Positions 18,026 to 26,899 of a stretch of DNA of 64,000 nucleotides are shown one piece after another. Made by a program: the position numbers and the translations under genes. Each line of letters opens with the position of its first letter. The first letter of the stretch is position 1. The notes beneath the pieces are model-generated. The model searched no databases, was not told the DNA's origin, and was given only the letters and a program-made list of their open reading frames with translations. The DNA is from Bacillota bacterium (lineage in GTDB: Bacteria > Bacillota > Clostridia > Christensenellales > Aristaeellaceae), in the NCBI GenBank assembly GCA_023395615.1, contig JAEWYP010000031.1:1-64000 (forward strand), written 5' to 3'.

Positions 18026-18076
18026 TTCATCAAACTTTCTGCGTTCATTTCCCGGCAGGCAGGGTATCCGGCCCGT

Positions 18077-18898
18077 TCAGATATGGTTTGGGCTGGGGGC
18101 GGCCTCAGTCTCCAGCGGCTGGTCGTACCAGCGGCCGAAAGCGTGCAGCATTCCCCACTCGCGCCGGGTCGCGTCCAGGTGGCGGAAATTGCGGCCGATG
18201 TCCATCATGGAATCCGTATCGATCAGGAGAAGCAGGTTGTTCCCGCCGGCCATCGGGTCGCGCCGGTTGATATGCACCTCCGTATTGCTGAAGAGATAAA
18301 GATGCTCCCGGATTTTAATATAATGGGCCTGTTCCTCGTAAATCGGGTCGTCGATCAGCGGGCTATGATCCCCTTCGGGGCGCTGCAGCGCCTGCGCCCG
18401 GCAGAAGTGGTCCAGATAGATATGCACGTTCACAAACCCGCTGGAATAGGTCCACGCAATTTTCTTTCCGGTCAGTTCGGTCGTTTCACAGTGCCGTTTC
18501 CAGGGCAGCGGCTCGCCGTCGCGTTTCACGGCGCCAAATTCGTACCGGGTTTGCGCCAGCACCGACCGGGAGGGCTGCTCGCCAAAGACCGTCGTTACGC
18601 GCGTTACCAGCCCGTTCTCCTCGTCGATCACCAGCGTAACGCATTCATAATGCGGCTTTCCCGGCACATCGTACGTAATAAAGCGTACGGTTTCCCGCAT
18701 TTTCAAGCATCCATACCTGAGCCACTGGGGTTGCCGCGCGCTGTCAAACCGGATCAGATCCTCCCCGGTCACAAAGGAATACAGTTCTTCCTCGCCGTTA
18801 TCGTATTGCAGGTGCATCCCCCGGCCTGCCAGATCATATTCCAACCGGCGGATATATTTATCATCGTTTTCAAAATAAAAACCGTTCACAACCGGCAT
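18077..18898 (-). CDS. MoaF-like protein (paralogue 1 of 3)
   Basis: This 273-residue protein is similar in outline to MoaF N- and C-terminal domain proteins (calycin-like barrels). Shared marks are an N-terminal YDLAGRGMHLQYDNGEE element, a central TELTGKKIAWTYSSGFVNVHIYLD element and a C-terminal GGNNLLLLIDTDSMMDIGRNF element. The last recurs in the two paralogues at 33630 and 34559. MoaF was named from a molybdenum-cofactor locus, but its reaction is not established. Nothing here concerns molybdenum. The gene follows a SnoaL-like gene by 41 bases in the glycan operon. A role in binding or converting a small cyclic or aromatic product is only a guess. Confidence 0.75.
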   Translation of the reverse strand: MPVVNGFYFENDDKYIRRLEYDLAGRGMHLQYDNGEEELYSFVTGEDLIRFDSARQPQWLRYGCLKMRETVRFITYDVPGKPHYECVTLVIDEENGLVTRVTTVFGEQPSRSVLAQTRYEFGAVKRDGEPLPWKRHCETTELTGKKIAWTYSSGFVNVHIYLDHFCRAQALQRPEGDHSPLIDDPIYEEQAHYIKIREHLYLFSNTEVHINRRDPMAGGNNLLLLIDTDSMMDIGRNFRHLDATRREWGMLHAFGRWYDQPLETEAAPSPNHI

Positions 18899-18939
18899 CT
18901 GTTTTCCTCCTCCGTTTCTGTCCCCGCGTCTGGTACGGC

Positions 18940-19929
18940 TCAGGCCTTCCGGCCGACACCCCGCGGAAAAGTTTCCACGAAATTCACGGCCTGCGCCTCC
19001 TCAAGGGTGATCGGCAGTTTAGACCAGTCGATCGTTCGTTCCAGCCCCGCATAATCGCAGATGCGGATGGAACAAAGCCGCCCGTCGCTCCCGCGCTCGT
19101 AGGCGGCGACGCCGGAAAGCGCGATACGCCCGCGTTCCTCGTGGCCCGCCCGCGACACGATATGCACCCATTCGATCACGCAGGTGCGCCCATCGTCAAT
19201 CATCGTTTCGTACCGCATACCGACACAGCGCGGGATATAATTCGCCATCATCTCGTACTTTGCGCGGATTTCCTCGCGGGTCAGCGCGGGCGGGTGAGCG
19301 CCGTCGTCCGGCTCGTATCCCCCAAACCTGCAATCGTCCCCGATGCTGTTCATAATCCGTTCCACATCCGCCCTGGGTACGCAGTGCAGCGCCTCGTAAT
19401 ACTCGCGAACCGCCCCGGTCAGCAGACCCGGATCACCCATCTCCAGATGCGCCGATGGGAAGATTGGCTTTCGGTATGCCTGCAGCCCCGGCACGAAAGA
19501 ACAGTGGGTATAAATCCGCACCTCATCCAGAGTGGTTGAGGTGCGCAGATCCGCCACGATCAGAAAGGGCACTTCCTCCACGGCTCCATCCACCGTAAAG
19601 CGCACCTGCGCCTCCGTTACCGAGCGGCCATTGGCCCGCGTTTGCATCACGGGAATTGCCTCCGCCGCTTCCGCGTGAAAAACGTTCAGCCAGTCCTCCG
19701 CAAAGGCGCGAACCCCCGCCAAACCCTCGTAGCGCCGGTAAGGCGTGTCGATGGCGCATAGCGTGCCGCCAAAGAGTTTATGCTCACAAAAAAGAGAACA
19801 CGCGGTTTCCGCATCGCATGCGCAGACCGCCCGCAACAGCCGAAGCTCCGCGTAATCCTCTCGGATCGGGTGTTGCGGCCCCTGATATAATTTTGCCAGC
19901 GCGCTGCTTTTTCGAATTTCCAATTTCAT
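18940..19929 (-). CDS. Protein with two SnoaL-like (NTF2-fold) domains
   Basis: About 330 residues. Two similar cone-shaped NTF2/SnoaL-type modules can be seen. The first (about residues 20-165) has RLLRAVCACDAETACSLF, GLAGVRAFAEDWLNVF and VEEVPFLIVADLRTSTTLDEVRIYTHCS. The second (about 175-325) has AVREYYEALHCVPRADVERIMNSIGDDCRFGGYEP, TREEIRAKYEMM and CVIEWVHIV. The fold is found in polyketide cyclases, steroid isomerases, limonene epoxide hydrolases and binding proteins, so the activity cannot be told. The start is set at the second of two adjacent ATGs after AAAGG; 19932 is equally possible and a longer in-frame start at 19965 is less likely. It lies between GH51 and a MoaF-like gene. Confidence 0.7.
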   Translation of the reverse strand: MKLEIRKSSALAKLYQGPQHPIREDYAELRLLRAVCACDAETACSLFCEHKLFGGTLCAIDTPYRRYEGLAGVRAFAEDWLNVFHAEAAEAIPVMQTRANGRSVTEAQVRFTVDGAVEEVPFLIVADLRTSTTLDEVRIYTHCSFVPGLQAYRKPIFPSAHLEMGDPGLLTGAVREYYEALHCVPRADVERIMNSIGDDCRFGGYEPDDGAHPPALTREEIRAKYEMMANYIPRCVGMRYETMIDDGRTCVIEWVHIVSRAGHEERGRIALSGVAAYERGSDGRLCSIRICDYAGLERTIDWSKLPITLEEAQAVNFVETFPRGVGRKA

Positions 19930-20024
19930 CATCCTTTCTGGCGGTTTACCCCCGGTGCGGGCCACGCCTGCCCGGCGCGACCCGTACCGGTTTGGACGAT
20001 TTCGCGGCGGCAGGCGCGGCGGCG

Positions 20025-21626
20025 TTACCGGGTAAACCGGAACAGGTTCCAGGAAAGTTTAGGCAGCGTGGCTGTTACAACGCCTTTCTCACAGCGCGTG
20101 TCCGGGTCGGCCTTCGGCAGAATCACGTTCGGATTTTCGAAGGTGTTGCGCGCGTTTTCATCCTGCGAGGCCATCGTAAGGTGTTCCGCAAAGCGCCAGC
20201 CTTCAAAGCCGCGCGCGTCCAGCGTAAACGCCTGCGCATCCTCCCAGTCCGCGTTGATCACGAATACGGTCAGTTCGCCAGCCTCCTCGTTGAGCGCCGC
20301 GGCGGCCTGCACGCAGGCAACGTCGTCAAAGTCACCGTACTGGTTCATATCATCAATCGCATAGCCGTCCACATGGTAACGCTCGCACTCCACCGGCACA
20401 CCCAGCGATACGCCGCGGGCATAGCGGATCAGCTGGGTAAAGGGATAATACGCCGCGCCCTTCCACGCATGGTCGCGGTCGGTCATGCACAGGTCGCCCA
20501 GCCCGCCGGTCGCACACCCGATTTTCACACGGTCGGCATGACGCAGCAATACCAGCGGCGTCGACATGGAGGCCAGCGCGCGCGTCATCTCGCCGCTCGC
20601 AGGCGGCATCCGGCGACCGGACCAGTCGTCCGGGTCGTGGCGCACATACTGCTGGTCGGGGTCAATCTGGTAGAACGTATCGGCAGGCTGGCAACCGCCC
20701 AACCCGTAATGTGAAACGCCCTTCGGGCGCATGAAGCTGCCGTATTCGTCCAGCGACAGCATCATCGTTTTGCGCACGCGGAGTTTGGTTTTAAGGTAAT
20801 CGCACAGCGCGGTTTCCGTTTGAATATACTTCTCAAACGCCTGATACCCGGCCATCAGCCCCGGCAGGTTGCCCGTCGGCGCGGAGTGGTAGTGGTGCAT
20901 CGAAATATAATCCACTGTTTCGTAGCATTCCTGCAGCACCTGCCGATCCCAGTCGGGATAATGGTTCAGGAACGGTGAGGAGGAAACGCACGCGATGGTT
21001 TCGCTTTTCGGGTCCACCCACTTGATCGCCTTGGAGGTTTCGTGCGCCAACACACCGTACCCGCGCGGGTCTTTCTCCCACGAGGCGACCTGCCACGGCC
21101 CGTCCATTTCGTTGCCCAGATACCATGTTTTCACGTTGTAGGGCGCTTTGTGGCCGTTGGCGGCGCGCAGGTCGGACCAGTATGTGCCCCCCTCGAAATT
21201 GGTGTATTCCACCAGATCGACCGCGTCGTTCAGGCTGCCGGTGCCCAGATTGAGCGTATACAGCGGCTCCGTGCCGATCCGCTCGGCCCATTGCAGGTAC
21301 TCGTCGTGGCCGACATCATTGGGGATATACTGGTGCCACGCAAGGTCAAGGCGTGTTTTTCGCGCTGCGCGCGGCCCGATGGAATCTTTCCAGCTCCAGC
21401 CGGAAACAAAGTTACCGCCCGGCAGGCGTACGCAAGGCAGCCCCGCCTGGCGCAACCCGTCTATATAATCCCGGCGGAAGCCCAGGTCGTCCGCCGTGGG
21501 ATGCTTGGGGTTATACATGCTGCCGTTCACCATGGAACCGATGGGTTCCAGAAACGCGCCGAACAGCCGCGGCGAGATTTCGCCGATCCGGTAGGAGGGA
21601 TGGATTGTAAGTTTCGCTTTTTTCAT
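20025..21626 (-). CDS. GH51 alpha-L-arabinofuranosidase
   Basis: This 533-residue protein removes terminal alpha-L-arabinofuranose from arabinan, arabinoxylan or xyloglucan oligosaccharides by a retaining mechanism. The (beta/alpha)8 barrel shows FGAFLEPIGSMVNGSMYNP, RLPGGNFVSGWSWKDSIGP, the acid/base Glu173 in YLGNEMDGPW and the nucleophile Glu294 in MLSLDEYG. Both positions agree closely with the well-studied Geobacillus enzyme AbfA. No signal peptide, hence cytoplasmic. The ATG at 21626 follows AAAGGATGATCCG and is preferred over an upstream in-frame start at 21653. It lies 129 bases after the GH95-like gene, with a long hairpin between them. Confidence 0.95.
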   Translation of the reverse strand: MKKAKLTIHPSYRIGEISPRLFGAFLEPIGSMVNGSMYNPKHPTADDLGFRRDYIDGLRQAGLPCVRLPGGNFVSGWSWKDSIGPRAARKTRLDLAWHQYIPNDVGHDEYLQWAERIGTEPLYTLNLGTGSLNDAVDLVEYTNFEGGTYWSDLRAANGHKAPYNVKTWYLGNEMDGPWQVASWEKDPRGYGVLAHETSKAIKWVDPKSETIACVSSSPFLNHYPDWDRQVLQECYETVDYISMHHYHSAPTGNLPGLMAGYQAFEKYIQTETALCDYLKTKLRVRKTMMLSLDEYGSFMRPKGVSHYGLGGCQPADTFYQIDPDQQYVRHDPDDWSGRRMPPASGEMTRALASMSTPLVLLRHADRVKIGCATGGLGDLCMTDRDHAWKGAAYYPFTQLIRYARGVSLGVPVECERYHVDGYAIDDMNQYGDFDDVACVQAAAALNEEAGELTVFVINADWEDAQAFTLDARGFEGWRFAEHLTMASQDENARNTFENPNVILPKADPDTRCEKGVVTATLPKLSWNLFRFTR

Positions 21627-21700
21627 TCGGATCATCCTTTCCGCATACAGCACCGTTACCGCACGGCGCGCGTCTTTGCCCGCCTGTTTAAGACCCGTGT

Positions 21701-21738
21701 GAAAACGGTTCGCACGGCGGCGCGTGCGAACCGTTTTC
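21701..21738 (-). promoter_or_regulatory. Intercistronic hairpin between GH95-like and GH51 genes
   Basis: A perfect 16-bp inverted repeat (GAAAACGGTTCGCACG and its complement) encloses a six-base loop. On the transcribed strand it is not followed by a U tract. It therefore looks like an RNA-stabilising or partially terminating element rather than an operon end. Its AACGGTT portion also resembles the LacI-type operators of the window, so a DNA-level role is possible. Confidence 0.5.
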
Positions 21739-21755
21739 GGGGAATTTTTACAGAA

Positions 21756-24173
21756 TCAATACTTGATTTCGACCATCGCGGTCTCTCCCTTGCCGAAAGC
21801 GAACTCCGCATGGTCGCCCTGCATCGGCAGCTCCGCCCCGTTCACGAAGATGCGGCATCCCGCGCGGCGGCACCGCAGCGTAAGCGTCTGCGCCTGATTG
21901 GATGTAATCGTCGCTTGAATACCCGACGGGTTCCATTCCATATGGTTTAGTTTGGCGAACGTATACAGCCATACGCCGTCGATGGCGCCTTCCGGCAGAG
22001 TTTCCGGCATGGCGGGCAGAAGCTCAACCACGCCCGGCATGGAGAAAACGCACATTTCCACCAGCAGCGCCGGCACCGCCCCCTGCAGATCAGGGAACAC
22101 CCCGCGGTAGGGGAAGTGGCTGGTTTGCAGCGTACGGCGCACAAACCCGTGGTTTAGCAGCTGCGACAGGTTCTGTTCGGCCTCCTCCATATCCTTTAAG
22201 CGGATGGCGGTAAAGGCGCGGTGGATGATGCCGTGGGCGGAATCGTCCTGCTGACCGCGTTTCCGGTTGGAGATGATGATGGCGCGGGTCAGTTCCGGCT
22301 CAGTTTCGGGCGTAATGGCACGGCCCGGCCACACATCGTAGTGGTGGGATACATGGCGATGGTTGTAGTTCTCCTCGATGTCCGCCCATGCCCATTCCTT
22401 TAACGCGCCCTCGGCGTCGAACAGATAGGTAGGCAGCGACGCAAGCTGTGCTTCCCAGTGCGGAATGTTCTCGGTCTCCACCCCCAGCGTACGGCAACCG
22501 TCAATCAGGTTGTTGAGCACCTCGCGGCAGATGGCAATATCCATCACGGAGTTGATGCGCGTGGGGTTGATGCTTTTGCAGGTAACCGTTTCGTAGCCGG
22601 GGTTCGGCGTGGGATCTTCCGGAGAGAACGACGGATAGAAGATCGTCTTCCCATCCGGGCCGCGATCACAGGCATAATCCTCAAAGAACAGCGCCATTTC
22701 CTTCAACGCAGGGATTAACCGTTCCCGCAGGAAGTTTTGATCGCCCGTCACCAGATAATAACCCCACAACTCGTTATAAATCCAGCCCAGGCACCCCGTC
22801 CAGCAATAGTGCGGGTAGGTGTGGGAGAAGTGATAATACAGGCCGGAATCCGGGTCGCAGTGCACGCTTGCCAGCAGGCCGCGCGCGCCGAAAAGCAGTT
22901 TTGCGTTGGTGCGGAAGTCGTCAAATTTCGTCTCGTAAAAACGGAAGTACACATCCATCTCGTCAAAAAGGCCGGTATTATTGCCCGCGCACACCTGCAG
23001 GTTGGTGTTGATGTTGTGCTGGCCCATCATGGGCGGCAACGCGCCGGTATCGTAAATCTGGAAGAACCGGCCCATGTCGTACAGCTTATCCAGCAGGGTG
23101 GGGTCCAGCTCGTTCACGGAATGGGTACGCTCCAGCAGTTCCTCGCCGGAAAGCACAGCGTCTTCCGGCTTGCCCAGATGGATACGGGAACGATCCATCC
23201 GCTCGCCGATATGCGCTTCGTTGCCTTTCAGCAGCGCGTCAAAATCCGGCTTCATCGCCAGCAGCGCGTCGCCAACCTGCCTGGCGCATTCAAACGTAAA
23301 GTTATCTTCAAACTTCACGGTTTTGGTCAGCACCATCATGCCGTCTGCTCCGCGAACGCTGACGCCCTTTTCCTTTTTGGTGATCGAACCGTTCACCGGC
23401 AGGAAGCGGATGGCGGAAACGTAGCCCTTATGGCCAAAGTCCGGGTTATACGCCCAGGCGAGGGTGATCAGCTGATCGGTAATCGTAAGCTCGTGGGTGC
23501 TGCCCGTAAACTTCTGCTCCATGAAATGGTTCCCGTATTGGATGGGGCGGTTGGGCAGCTGCAGCGTCACATCCACATCCAGCTGCCCGGCAGGGGCGCT
23601 GAAGCGGGTTACGGTCACGTCGCCGTCGTAAGCCGCAAAGCTCTCCGTGCGATATACGCCGCGCTCGTTTGCCCAGGTGGAGGCGATCAGCCCGGTTTGC
23701 ATATCCAGCCAGCGCAGATAGTCCCACGTTTTTTTCTGTTCCGGCTGCTGAAACGTAAGCCAGAAAGCGGTGTGCAGCCGCGGCGAACCGGTGGGGTACA
23801 CCACTTTATTGTTAAAATTCATGTATTTACCGAAACCGGCCGCCTTCTGGGCCTCGTCCAGCAGGGCGTCCGTTTCCTCAGGCTTGCCTTCCAGCAGCAG
23901 CTGGCGGATACGAGGCAGCACGCCGCTTAAATCCGGCGGTTCGGGCGTTTTGGCCCAAAGCGGCTCATAGAGCATTTCCTGGGTAAAAGACATTTCATCG
24001 TCATACGGACGGCCGGAAGCATGGATACGCTGCGAGCCGTTGCCCGTGATAAAATCATCGTCGGAACTGGTAGCGGGGGCGATGGAGCAGATGTTGTGCT
24101 CGGGAAGGATTCCGTGCCGTTTTTCTGCAGGGATAAACTCGATCGGGTATCGGTAGGCAGCATAATCGATCAT
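21756..24173 (-). CDS. GH95-like glycoside hydrolase, divergent paralogue 1
   Basis: This 805-residue protein is a member of the GH95 group (alpha-L-fucosidase / alpha-L-galactosidase), but divergent. The N-terminal beta domain carries an unusual lead (PAEKRHGILPEHNICSIAPATSSDDDFITGNGSQRI) before the normal MLYEPLWA region. In the (alpha/alpha)6 barrel the likely catalytic residues remain: Asn389 and Asn391 (NTNLQVC), Glu519 (FSPEDP) and Asp695 (FPDLQGA). The aromatic MNYWPAE segment of classical members is replaced by VCAGNNTG, and the HHNTD loop is absent. That predicts a changed sugar preference. It is a near relative of the gene at 29481. No signal peptide. The ATG follows AAAGGAAAACC. 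It lies just downstream of the binding-protein gene in the operon. Confidence 0.85.
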   Translation of the reverse strand: MIDYAAYRYPIEFIPAEKRHGILPEHNICSIAPATSSDDDFITGNGSQRIHASGRPYDDEMSFTQEMLYEPLWAKTPEPPDLSGVLPRIRQLLLEGKPEETDALLDEAQKAAGFGKYMNFNNKVVYPTGSPRLHTAFWLTFQQPEQKKTWDYLRWLDMQTGLIASTWANERGVYRTESFAAYDGDVTVTRFSAPAGQLDVDVTLQLPNRPIQYGNHFMEQKFTGSTHELTITDQLITLAWAYNPDFGHKGYVSAIRFLPVNGSITKKEKGVSVRGADGMMVLTKTVKFEDNFTFECARQVGDALLAMKPDFDALLKGNEAHIGERMDRSRIHLGKPEDAVLSGEELLERTHSVNELDPTLLDKLYDMGRFFQIYDTGALPPMMGQHNINTNLQVCAGNNTGLFDEMDVYFRFYETKFDDFRTNAKLLFGARGLLASVHCDPDSGLYYHFSHTYPHYCWTGCLGWIYNELWGYYLVTGDQNFLRERLIPALKEMALFFEDYACDRGPDGKTIFYPSFSPEDPTPNPGYETVTCKSINPTRINSVMDIAICREVLNNLIDGCRTLGVETENIPHWEAQLASLPTYLFDAEGALKEWAWADIEENYNHRHVSHHYDVWPGRAITPETEPELTRAIIISNRKRGQQDDSAHGIIHRAFTAIRLKDMEEAEQNLSQLLNHGFVRRTLQTSHFPYRGVFPDLQGAVPALLVEMCVFSMPGVVELLPAMPETLPEGAIDGVWLYTFAKLNHMEWNPSGIQATITSNQAQTLTLRCRRAGCRIFVNGAELPMQGDHAEFAFGKGETAMVEIKY

Positions 24174-24199
24174 AAGGTTTTCCTTTCATGGGCATTCCT

Positions 24200-24229
24200 G
24201 TCCGGGGACGCCCGCAGGCGCCCCCGGAC
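24200..24229 (-). promoter_or_regulatory. Intercistronic hairpin after the binding-protein gene
   Basis: GTCCGGGG(A)CGCC, a CGCA loop and GGCG(C)CCCCGGAC form a 13-bp stem with one mismatch and no U tract. Hairpins at this place in importer operons commonly protect the upstream binding-protein mRNA, giving it higher abundance than the genes below. Confidence 0.5.
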
Positions 24230-24252
24230 GTTTGCATGGGAGATTTGCTTTC

Positions 24253-25896
24253 TTACTTGGCGAGGTAACGTTCGTACGCGGTCTGGTAGCAGTCGATCGC
24301 CTCCTGGATGCCCATCTCGTCCACCTGCGCAAGCAGAGTGTCCAGATCTTCCAGCGGACGGGTGCCGGTAATCACAGAGAGGTATACTTCGGAAACCGCC
24401 GTATTCACATCGGTGATAATCCGGTTGTAAGTCTCAGCCTCGTCGGCAGTCAGGGAGAACGTGGGCTTTAACAGGCCCGGGTCGCCCTTGGCATAGTTCT
24501 GGTGCAGGATCACCGCATCCGGATCAATCAGGTTCAGGGATGCCCAGGCTTCGTAGCTCATCGCCTTAGGCCATGCGCCCAGCGTGGGCAGCGCGTACTT
24601 AAACACAGCGTCGGACATGGAGTAATCCGGGTCCTTGGTGACCAGATCGGTCCAGTGTTTGGTGCCATCCGCATCCTTGGTGTAGGATACGCCTTCGATG
24701 CCCCAGTTGATCAGGTCGGAACCTTCGTCGGAATACAGATAGTTGATCAGTTCCAGGCACTTATCCACCGTGCCGTGCTTCACAGCCGCCGTAGTGATCA
24801 CGGTCGGCTGGCCGGAACCTGCGTAGCTGACCATGGCGTTGTCGGCATCGTAGGCGTAAGGCACGCCGTCGGAGCCCGCAAGCGGCACAAGGCCGTAGAT
24901 CATCACATCGTCGGGGTTGGCGTAGCCAGCCTCGGTCATCGTGGCTTTCAGCGCCTTCTTATAATTCAGCACGCTGTCCGGGAAGCAGAAGAACACGCCG
25001 GCCTTGTCGCCCGTGATCTTGGCGGAGCAGGCTTCGTACTTCTGGGATACGTATTCGGGATCGATCAGGCCTTCCGAATACCACTTGCGCATGGTGGTTA
25101 CGTAGTCCTTGAAATTTTTACCGTCGTTGTATTCGGTCCAGTAGGTCATCTTGCCGGTCTGCGGATCGCGGTACATCGTGTTTACCTTCAGGCCGAAGGC
25201 AGCGGAGAGGCTGTCCATCATCGGATGGACGGTTGTCCACCAGTTGCAGGAGGTCAGCGGGATTTCGTCGTTCGGGTCGCCATTGCCGTTGGCATCCTGC
25301 TCTTTGAAGGCCGTAAGCACGGTGTAGAGCTCGTCGATCGTGGTGGGCACCGCCAGGTTCAGGCGATCCAGCCAGTCCTTGCGGATGGCGTAGCCCCAAT
25401 AGGCGGAACGGGCGATGTTCGTTTCATAGTGGCAGAAGAAATCAATGGAGCCATCGTCCAGCGTTACGGCGCGGCGGATGTTTTCGTTGGAATCAATGAT
25501 GTTAAACCAGTTGGGTACCTTGGCTTTGTAATCCGGGTTGGTGCTGATGGGCAGGATGATGCCATCCTCCACGCCCGCTTCGGCGCCGCCGTTGTAGTTG
25601 TTCCAGTCGAAGAACAGCAGGTCCGGATAATCGCCGGAAACCAGCATGATGTTCACGGCCGTGTTGTAATCGTCGGTGCTGGCGGGGCCGATGATTTTGA
25701 TTTTCACGTTCAGCCGTTTTTCAAGCTCCTGAAACCACGCGGCGTCGCTGTAATAAGCGATGGAGTTCCGGGCAAGGTCCTGCCGGAAATAGGTGATTTC
25801 CACGGGGGCTTCGCTGCTTGTGGTCTCAGCGAAACTGCTGGGTACCAGGCATAGCAACAGGGCGAGCGCACAAATCAGGGATACCAGTTTCTTCAT
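24253..25896 (-). CDS. Oligosaccharide ABC importer, substrate-binding protein (YtcQ/LplA type)
   Basis: This 547-residue protein has a clear signal peptide (MKKLVSLICALALLLCLVPSSFAE) and no lipobox. The mature protein has the long CUT1 binding-protein architecture found in YtcQ/LplA-like proteins for large oligosaccharides: VEITYFRQD, VSGDYPDLLFF, AYWGYAIRKDWLDRLNLAVPTTIDELYTVLTAFKEQDANGNGDPNDEIPLT, and a calcium-binding-like DANGNGDPND loop. The ATG at 25896 follows AAAGGAGGAAG. The two matching permeases precede it and a hairpin follows. Imported substrate is probably a branched plant-type oligosaccharide, given the adjacent enzymes (inference). Confidence 0.92.
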   Translation of the reverse strand: MKKLVSLICALALLLCLVPSSFAETTSSEAPVEITYFRQDLARNSIAYYSDAAWFQELEKRLNVKIKIIGPASTDDYNTAVNIMLVSGDYPDLLFFDWNNYNGGAEAGVEDGIILPISTNPDYKAKVPNWFNIIDSNENIRRAVTLDDGSIDFFCHYETNIARSAYWGYAIRKDWLDRLNLAVPTTIDELYTVLTAFKEQDANGNGDPNDEIPLTSCNWWTTVHPMMDSLSAAFGLKVNTMYRDPQTGKMTYWTEYNDGKNFKDYVTTMRKWYSEGLIDPEYVSQKYEACSAKITGDKAGVFFCFPDSVLNYKKALKATMTEAGYANPDDVMIYGLVPLAGSDGVPYAYDADNAMVSYAGSGQPTVITTAAVKHGTVDKCLELINYLYSDEGSDLINWGIEGVSYTKDADGTKHWTDLVTKDPDYSMSDAVFKYALPTLGAWPKAMSYEAWASLNLIDPDAVILHQNYAKGDPGLLKPTFSLTADEAETYNRIITDVNTAVSEVYLSVITGTRPLEDLDTLLAQVDEMGIQEAIDCYQTAYERYLAK

Positions 25897-25952
25897 GGTT
25901 CTTCCTCCTTTATATTCACTTCCATGGCTTCCGCCATGTAGCGTTCCAAACA

Positions 25953-26885
25953 TCAGCCCTTCAGGGCGCCGATCATGATTCCCTTGGTAAAGTATTTCTG
26001 CAGGGGGATATACACACAGATAATCGGAACGACCGAAACGATGATCGTAGCATATTTCAGCAGCATGCGCGTCGCGCTGTCCTCGCCGGTCTGGTAGGTG
26101 GTGCCCGCGCCCGACGAAGCGGAGGCGTCGTTGATAATCAGAATCTGGCGCAGCACCATCTGCAGCGGGTATTTTTTAGAATCCTGAATATACAACAGGG
26201 CGCTCGTCCAACTGTTCCAGTAGCCGACCATCACAAACAGCGAGATAGCTACAATGGTGGGAACGATCAGCGGAATCATAATCCGGATCAGGATGCGCAG
26301 TTCTCCCGCGCCGTCCAGCGCCGCCGATTCTATCATCTCCTGCGGTACGCCGGAAATCGCGGTGCGCAGGATGATAACGTAAAACGTGTTGATCAGCCCC
26401 GGTACGATCAACGCCCAGATGCTGTCGATCAGACCCACGGCTTTTACGATCAGGTAGGTGGGTACCATGCCGCCGTTAAAGTACATCGTAAAGACCGCCG
26501 CGACGGTAAAGAAGCCATGCAGCATGGTTCCCCGCCGGGACAGCACATAAGCGAACAGCAGCGATGCCATCATGTTGCAGGCCGTACCGACCGTCGCCAG
26601 GAAAAGGGTGACGAGGTAGCCGTTCCAGATGGCCGAATAATTGAATACGTACGCATACCCTTTCAGGGAGAAACCCAGCGGGGCAAGCAGCACGCCGGAA
26701 TGGGCAAACAGCCGAAGCGGATCGCTAAGCGACGCAAACAGCACATACAAAAAGGGGTAGAGTGTAACGGCAACCAGAAACAGCATAAACACGATGTTTA
26801 CGATGTCGAATACCTTGCTCCCCGTAGACGGATTGCCATAATACCATACCTTTTTACGGGTTCTCGCGCGGACGGTTGTGTTCAT
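25953..26885 (-). CDS. Oligosaccharide ABC importer permease (YtcP/LplC type)
   Basis: About 310 residues, six helices. The EAA loop is QEMIESAALDGAGELRILIRIMIPLIVPT and the C-terminus is KYFTKGIMIGALKG, typical of YtcP. The ATG at 26885 is chosen because AAAGGAG lies nine bases upstream; the longer frame from a TTG at 26906 would overlap that site. It lies 14 bases after the other permease and 56 before the binding protein. No ATPase is encoded nearby, so a shared MsmX-like ATPase is expected. Confidence 0.93.
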   Translation of the reverse strand: MNTTVRARTRKKVWYYGNPSTGSKVFDIVNIVFMLFLVAVTLYPFLYVLFASLSDPLRLFAHSGVLLAPLGFSLKGYAYVFNYSAIWNGYLVTLFLATVGTACNMMASLLFAYVLSRRGTMLHGFFTVAAVFTMYFNGGMVPTYLIVKAVGLIDSIWALIVPGLINTFYVIILRTAISGVPQEMIESAALDGAGELRILIRIMIPLIVPTIVAISLFVMVGYWNSWTSALLYIQDSKKYPLQMVLRQILIINDASASSGAGTTYQTGEDSATRMLLKYATIIVSVVPIICVYIPLQKYFTKGIMIGALKG

Positions 26886-26899
26886 TCGTATCGTCTCCT

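Noticed and set aside
18077..18898. Molybdenum cofactor biosynthesis function for the MoaF-like genes
   Set aside because: No other moa/moe gene or molybdoenzyme is in the window and the context is glycan breakdown.
21701..21738. Rho-independent terminator ending the operon before GH51
   Set aside because: The stem is perfect but no U tract follows on the transcribed strand and no promoter is evident before GH51.
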